Shown: positions 58,291-64,000 of the stretch, piece after piece
How the letters are laid out: each line of letters starts with the position of its first letter
Position numbering within the stretch: the stretch's first letter is position 1
NCBI GenBank assembly: GCA_026874595.1
Contig: CM049306.1
Coordinates: 12,297,019 to 12,361,018, forward strand
Direction: 5' to 3'
DNA length: 64,000 bases
DNA from: Sipunculus nudus
Taxonomy: Eukaryota; Annelida; Sipuncula; Golfingiida; Sipunculidae
Made by a program: the position numbers and the translations under genes
The notes under the pieces: model-generated
Databases searched by the model: none
Told to the model about the DNA's origin: nothing
What the model saw: the letters and a program-made list of their open reading frames with translations, nothing else

Positions 58291-58712
58291 AGATCAAGAA
58301 AGTAGTTTAAAATAGAAATCATATACACGTGCAAGAAAGATCAAGAAGGTAGTTTAAAATAAAGATCATATACTCGTGGAAGAAAAATCTGGAAAAGAGT
58401 TTAAAATAGAGATCTAATACGCGTGCAAGAAAGATAAAAAAGGAGTATGAAGTAGGGACCATATACACGTGCAAGAAAGATCAAGAAAGTAGTTTAAAAT
58501 AGAGATCTAATACGCGTGCAAGAAAGATCAAGAAAGGGGTTTAAAATGGAGATCATATACACGTGCAAGATAGATCAAGAAAGTAGATTAAAATAGAGAT
58601 CATATACACGTGCAAGAAAGTTCAAGAGGGAGTTTAAATAGAAATCATATACTCGTACAAGAAAGATACAAAAAGTGGTATGAAGTAGGGACCATATACA
58701 CGTGCATGAAAG

Positions 58713-59095
58713 GTCATACAATTATGAATATGACAGGACCATTTGATAATGCTGGGGCATTCAGGTTATTCTTGGTATTTATTTTGGCACATTTGATAAA
58801 AAATAGCAGGGGGAACTCCAAAGTCAACACCCTCAAAAGTATTTACTCAAACCCTGTTGAATGCTTGTTTGCAGAAACTGTTACTGTGACTATGTGAGAA
58901 CCACAATCTTTTTGTTTTGTACAACAAACGAGAAAGAGGAAGATTGGATCTTGTGTTACAGGTCAGTCAGGTCATTCAGGTTAACCAAGGTAAAAAATAT
59001 AAGATAAATTAGCAGCCACAAAATGTTTCTTACCGCAGCACTACACTAGTACAGTAAGTAAATGTAAGTATCTCACTAAAGTGCTACTGTAACAT
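58713..59095. other. Right flank of satellite B
   Basis: Unassigned AT-rich DNA. A 95-codon frame (58,610-58,897) begins inside the satellite and has no domain, so it is not called. It ends with AGTGCTACTGTAACAT (59,080-59,095), repeated at 59,521-59,536. Confidence 0.5.
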
Positions 59096-59176
59096 TAGCA
59101 CCGTAAGAAAAGATTCGGGGGGAGAGGATAGAAGGGTATCAAAGCTGAGACAAATGTTTTATAAACTGCTATAAAT

Positions 59177-59220
<44 letters not shown>

Positions 59221-59520
59221 CATGTATAAATTTTGTTTGTGAGGAAAATTTCAAATATATTACAATTAAGAATAAGATTTAAAAAATAAACTTTTATGTT
59301 TCCAGTATATGTTAATTCTAAACCAGATATATAATATTTCATAGTAAACGTAGAAATGGTAACAAAGTCTACAATTCTAATTATTAATATTTTTCATTAC
59401 CAATATATAATTATTATTCTCTGAATATCTGGAGGGGGATGATTACATTGATCCCCCCTTGGTGAGATGTGAAGGGGATACATCCCCCCCCCCCCATCCC
59501 CCGTATTGACGCCCCTGTGT
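59096..59520. repeat. Dispersed repeat copy 3, between 16-bp direct repeats
   Basis: Contains (TA)n at 59,179-59,216, then TTTCAAATATATTACAAT, which matches copy 1 (35,240s), and ends with a C-run, CCCGTATTGACGCCCCTG and TGT. It is flanked by AGTGCTACTGTAACAT on both sides. The flanking repeats could be a target duplication, or two units of a local tandem duplication, because sequence after each also shows weak similarity (GATAGAAGGGTAT versus GATAGAATGGTTAT). Confidence 0.55.
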
Positions 59521-59536
59521 AGTGCTACTGTAACAT

Positions 59537-60707
59537 CTCAGCAGAGTAAGCAAATGCTAACTAAGCTGACGCTTACCCTCTAAAAGGGAAAACGATAGAA
59601 TGGTTATATACTAATATGTATGTCTTGAAAAGATTTAATATAAGCTACTAAAATATGTTAAATTTGATTGTTTAATGTTAGGCTTCATGCACCTGATTGT
59701 TTTTGTGATAAGGACAAAATTATAAAGGTAACACTGGGTCAGCATGTGCATGTGCAGTGTAAAAATATTGATTAGGTGACATTGAGACATATTTTGAAGT
59801 TTGACAGTTAAGACAAGTAGTCCTGGCCGTCCTACAATCCTCAACCGGAAGAGTTTTTTTTTAGTACAAACGCCCTCTGATTAAAGGTTGGTGTCCACTT
59901 TTTAGTTCAGTTTCCGATTCATCGCCCACTGCCACTCAGAACCAAATCATTATAAGTTATAACAGATGGAATGGCACAACCCCAGCTTGACTGGTCCAGC
60001 CTTTCGGTACCTTAATTATCTGCATATAGAATTTTTCTAAATTGGGACTACATATATAACCAGAGCCAAAAAGGGCGTATTATTAGATTATTAGGTACTT
60101 GGAACTTGTTATCCCTTCCCCTTTTTTCATATCCATACTTCTTAGTTTTCCGAATTATTGATTTTTTTATGTAATATAAAGAGCTTGAGAGTTGGTTGAT
60201 ATGAGCAAGGCTATGTAAAGGCTGCACAACCACTCATCAGTTGTGACCGGAAGAGAAGGGTAACATTACGGAAGTAATTTAGCCAATGAATCACTGTCCG
60301 GCGTAAATTGATATCTTCCCGCCAACTATTAAATTTAATCAGGTAGCTTGAATTTTAACAAATCCCCGAGGCGCTTGGTGTCGTCTGCTCACGTCTATCA
60401 ATCATTAACCGTCCCACCAGGATAAAACAAAAGTCTGGTGAATATACCTCCTCGATTTTTGCCGCTTTCGCTGTTGTTATAATGTTACAATGCCTGGACA
60501 TTACATGTTTATGCAATCAATATTCTCCTTTAAAGAGGAATGATATATATTCAACAAGTTTGATGGGGCAAGAGAAAAATCAGGCAAGTACCAGCAATAT
60601 ATGTATCACAAAAGATAGAAGAGAACCTATTAACATTATTAACCATTTCCAGCTTTATGCTGCTGTTGCACATATTGTAAAACCGTACGCTCTTCTTTAA
60701 AGAGGAA

Positions 60708-60708
<1 letters not shown>
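59537..60708. other. Unassigned AT-rich DNA
   Basis: No frame above 72 codons, and no RNA gene or tandem repeat recognised. Confidence 0.45.

Positions 60709-60791
<83 letters not shown>
60709..60791. repeat. (TA)n microsatellite, about 83 bp
   Basis: Pure alternating TA over about 41 repeats, the longest in the window. Confidence 0.97.
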
Positions 60792-60794
<3 letters not shown>

Positions 60795-62250
60795 TAAAAG
60801 TGAAAACTTCTAACAGTCATATATATTGGTCATGTATACGACAGGAAGTAATTTATAAATAGAACATACTGTGTGGTCATTTCGGCTGTCATATACACAC
60901 GTAAGATAAAATCAGTGTGCACCATTCACTCATTCTGATATTACCAGCGATATTTGAGAAGTGGATCGGGGGTTGGGGGTTCCCCGCCCCCCTTTCCGGA
61001 CCTTGGGACTTTATTTAAGGCATTATCATTATTCCTCCTTGTTTTGACCCCTTCTTTTGCTAAATCCTGAATCCTGCATTTTCTCGGGGCAATGTCACCT
61101 CCCTAATAGATACGACGTTTCAATTATGCAGGGCTTTGGTTAAAAAAAAAACAATGCTGAACAAACTCACATTACTGAAAGGGAGCTGTGTTTCATATTT
61201 TCCTGTAACGCTGCTTCTTATTGCCTCTGTCAGAAGAGGGATGCGTGTGTGTTAGTGTGTTTTATGTCTGTTTTTTTCACAACATAATTCCGCAATCATG
61301 AACGGAGCATATAACATTATCAGGGAATTTCGGAAGAATCAAATAGATTTTTGTTTGGAGCATTCACACGATCCGAATTCAGGAATTAGTGAATGCAAAC
61401 ACGGGTCGAGGAGCATTCCACGATAGGGACAGTGTAAAGGTTCTTTTGAAACTGACAGTGAAACATTAAAATGTTTATGAGTTTGATATGTTACCTGAGA
61501 AACATATTAGAAACTTTCGTTAAAAATAAAATTAAATAAAATACTTCTCCCTACAAATATATATTTAAAAAGTCTAAACAGTGACCGTACCTGGATTTAA
61601 ATTCGTCTTGCAGCTATAAGCTCCAACAGAAAAAAAGAAGATCCATGAATAATTTATGGAAGAAAACTTTTTTACCCACAGAACAGAAACTTATATACCC
61701 ATTAACAATTTTCATATAACATTAAGAATCAAACTCACCTGCCATATTTGTCTTTAAAAATCAAATAAAGTTATAATTAGTAGATTTCAATAGCATCATC
61801 ACTAAACCACAGTGTGACACCCTTACACCCATGGAATCTTAGAAGTTAAATGTTGGTAAATAAAATATAACATCACATAATCAGATTTCATTGCGATTTC
61901 AACACATAACACCATAAAACGGGTAATCCACTGAAAATTCATTAAAGGGACTCCGTGAACATTCTCAAATACTAGAGAATAAAATTTCCTTTTGTAATGT
62001 TGATACGACCAGATGAGGATTTGTTCGTCACTTTTGACTAATCATTTGCCAAAAAGACTGACAGATCATGTATTCCCTCCATAAGGCCAAGACGCGAAAA
62101 AAATAGACGTTGATTAGAGGTATTCTATGTTAAAGGTGAAACAGCTGGACTTGTTCTTCGTGACAATATGCCTTACTCTCCATACGAGGATGCCCTTCGG
62201 TAATGCATGTTGTTTAAGGTTTTTTATTTCAGCGTCATTCTCTCTTATAC
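60792..62250. other. Unassigned AT-rich DNA
   Basis: Includes a GGGGGTTGGGGGTTCCCCGC tract near 60,969 and a (GT)-rich stretch near 61,245. No gene supported. Confidence 0.45.
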
Positions 62251-62254
62251 ATCA

Positions 62255-62450
62255 TCAACCTTGAACAGCTGAGAGGTAAAACGCTCGGCCTTCTCCGCTT
62301 ACGACCCGGGTTCGATTCCCGGCGTGGCTATGAGAGTGGGTTGTAGTTCCCCGTCAAATGTCCTTGGTTTTTCTCCGGGTCCTCCGGCTTTCTCCACCCT
62401 CATTGATTACCGAGCTCCAACATCCGAGCCATGTAAAATTTATTTATTAA
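62255..62450 (+). mobile_element. tRNA-derived SINE
   Basis: The tRNA-like head has an A-box-like AGCTGAGAGGTA (62,267-62,278) and an exact B box GGTTCGATTCC (62,309-62,319), forming an internal RNA polymerase III promoter. It is followed by a non-tRNA body containing TTTTTCTCCGGGTCCTCCGG and CTTTCTCCACCCTCATTGAT, similar in style to the conserved central domain of metazoan SINEs. It is not a functional tRNA gene, because the head does not close into a proper acceptor stem. The 3' end is uncertain, perhaps near the TTTATTTATT tract. Confidence 0.75.
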
Positions 62451-64000
62451 CCCGGCAACTGCAGTTTTACATATCAGTTACATTTTTCACATAGGGTATA
62501 AATATTTTCGATGCGTACGAGTATTATTTAATCTGTTTGTAACTTCCGAGCAAGGTACAAATGTAACCTAGAATATGCTGCTTGTTCATCAAGACTTAAA
62601 TTTCAATAATTAGAATTTTCTAATATAAAGAATTTTCTCTTATTTCTTTAACTATCTGGTTGAGGCTGCTATTAATTTCTTCCTGGACTCTTGCTGACAT
62701 TTCGTATATACGATATATGATAACTCGAATGCTCGGAATTTTCAAACGTATATCTGGTAATCAGAAAAATTAACATTATTACATAAATTAACGTTGGTTC
62801 AGAAACAAATGTAGGTTTTTTCCTCAATTCGGATCTACGCTGCCCAATCCTTGATCTCCCTTCCTAGCAGTCCTAAACAACAATTCATTCATTAATTCAT
62901 GAGTTTAATGCATACATCCTGTTTTCCGTAAAAATAGTTTATTCCCATCTTAATGAATATATAATTTAGTTTGTTCTGTGGAACCCAAACGATTGGCGAT
63001 AGATCCAAAGTTCCATAGGAAAGAACGCCTAACAGAATCGATCGTAAATGTTTTTTTATATATTCCTCATCATTTTATAAGTCTTATCCTTAATGTTAAT
63101 TCTGTAAAAAAAACCGGACCGCCTATATTACTTATTGTTAGAAAATCCTGGCTCATAATGTAACATTTGGCAGCCTGTATGCTTGCATTTTCAAATCGGC
63201 AGTGAAAATTATGCAAGAATGGACAAAGGATAGAGTTAATAATGACTGGCTTCCTTATTTGCGTTCGTTTTTAATAGTGAAGATAGTCAGAGAAAGGCAT
63301 CTTGCATACGCTAGAGAAGCTGTCGTCACGGAATGCCTTGGGGTAGTCGTGTTATCACAGCTTCAAGGTTCACGCGAACGGTGTCTCTGAGCGCAGATGG
63401 TACCTAAAATAAACTCGTACAAAAAAACCCCTAAAAGAACCTATTGATTACACTCCAGCGCCAAGTTCCAGGCTCAGGAATTCCCATTCCTGGACGAAGC
63501 CAGCTTTCTCTAACGTGTTATCGGTTTGAAGGTTGAAAAGTCACCTCTTATGTGCATCTATCACAACAGGAGAGTATTTAGATTCTGTCAGATTTTTTTT
63601 TTCACATGGAATTCAAGCGCACAGAGAGAGGTTATATACAGAATATATAACGGTCTATATACATGTACTCAATTTTCCTCTGTTTGAAATTTCATGTACG
63701 AATATATGAGAAGCTCAAATGTAATTTGAAATTAATCTAAGTTTGAAATTTAATTTTTTCAAGTTTTTTTTTTCATGTTGCAGCATGTTACTTTTAACTT
63801 AAAATCTTAATTTAACAATTTTAGTTTCACGTGTATATAATTATATATAATAATTCATTACAACAGATATAATTACGAAATGTACAATAAATAATAGCAT
63901 GATTGTTATGCTGTTTATAGTATAAAGCAATATATTTTAAATGCCATACATTTACGTCAATTTATAATTTTACTTCAAATTAATAAATGATATAATTAAA
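62451..64000. other. Unassigned AT-rich DNA to the window end
   Basis: Two short plus frames (61 and 62 codons) have no domain. The last 300 bp are extremely AT-rich. Nothing supported. Confidence 0.45.

Larger units (their letters stand above)
46820..58712. repeat. Satellite B: 47-bp tandem array, about 250 copies
   Basis: Continuous array of a 47-bp unit containing AGATCATATACACGTGCAAG then AAAGATCAAGAAAGTAG and TTTAAAATAG. Purines make up about 68% of the plus strand. The main variant is at the CpG site, TACACGTG versus TACGCGTG (also AAGCGTG and ACTCGTGG). Others are AGTTTAAAAT/AGTATGAAAT/AGATTAAAAT, GATCATAT/GACCATAT/GTTCATAT, and GATCAAGAAAG/GATCAAGTAAG. Small indels are commoner than in satellite A. 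It starts abruptly after GTGAACT at about 46,820 and decays at about 58,712. Short frames inside are artefacts. Confidence 0.97.

Noticed and set aside
58610..58897. 95-codon plus frame at the right edge of satellite B
   Set aside because: Its first third is satellite monomer and the remainder has no motif.
62255..62330. Functional tRNA gene
   Set aside because: A and B boxes are present, but the acceptor stem does not pair and SINE body sequence follows directly.

Overview
This is AT-rich eukaryotic DNA dominated by repeats. There is no bacterial gene organisation, no rRNA or tRNA gene, and no host protein-coding gene that I can support. A Ty3/gypsy LTR retrotransposon, a PIF/Harbinger DNA transposon, a tRNA-derived SINE and long minisatellite-like arrays suggest an invertebrate animal. 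A marine mollusc, perhaps a bivalve, is my best guess, but nothing in the window fixes the taxon.

Layout. 175-17,990 is a purine-rich tandem array. Its first 2 kb is a degenerate 63-66 bp family (A1). The rest is a 46-bp family (A2) of about 340 copies that keeps one register almost without indels. 18,749-27,895 is a young Ty3/gypsy element with gag, pol and a third ORF between pol and the 3' LTR. Its 5' LTR has lost 794 bp that the 3' LTR keeps. 30,686-33,610 is a Harbinger element with 23-bp inverted ends, a TAA target duplication and a broken transposase; it appears to sit inside an older inverted-repeat element (about 30,354-33,942). 34-46.8 kb is mostly unassigned AT-rich DNA with a few dispersed repeats and a 39-bp minisatellite. 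46,820-58,712 is a second array (B, 47-bp unit, about 250 copies) with higher-order repeats of about 2,440 and 821 bp. The last 5 kb holds simple (TA)n tracts, one copy of a dispersed repeat and a SINE.

How the parts work together. The gypsy element is the one coherent genetic system. Gag and pol overlap in the -1 relation with a GTTAAAC slippery heptamer followed at 6 nt by an 11-position hairpin, and pol has no ATG at its start, so a Gag-Pol fusion by -1 frameshifting is the natural reading. The third ORF (378 codons) has a C2H2-type zinc finger and a C-terminal coiled coil but no envelope features. A splice-acceptor-like site lies 3 nt before its ATG, and a donor-like CAG/GT near the start of gag is in matching phase, suggesting a spliced subgenomic message. 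The Harbinger transposase keeps its three acidic catalytic positions but carries frameshifts and a nonsense codon, so it is a pseudogene.

Most long reading frames here are artefacts of the tandem arrays. The A2 monomer has almost no stop codons on the minus strand in any frame, and 46 leaves remainder 1 on division by 3, so spurious frames of up to 1,365 codons appear.
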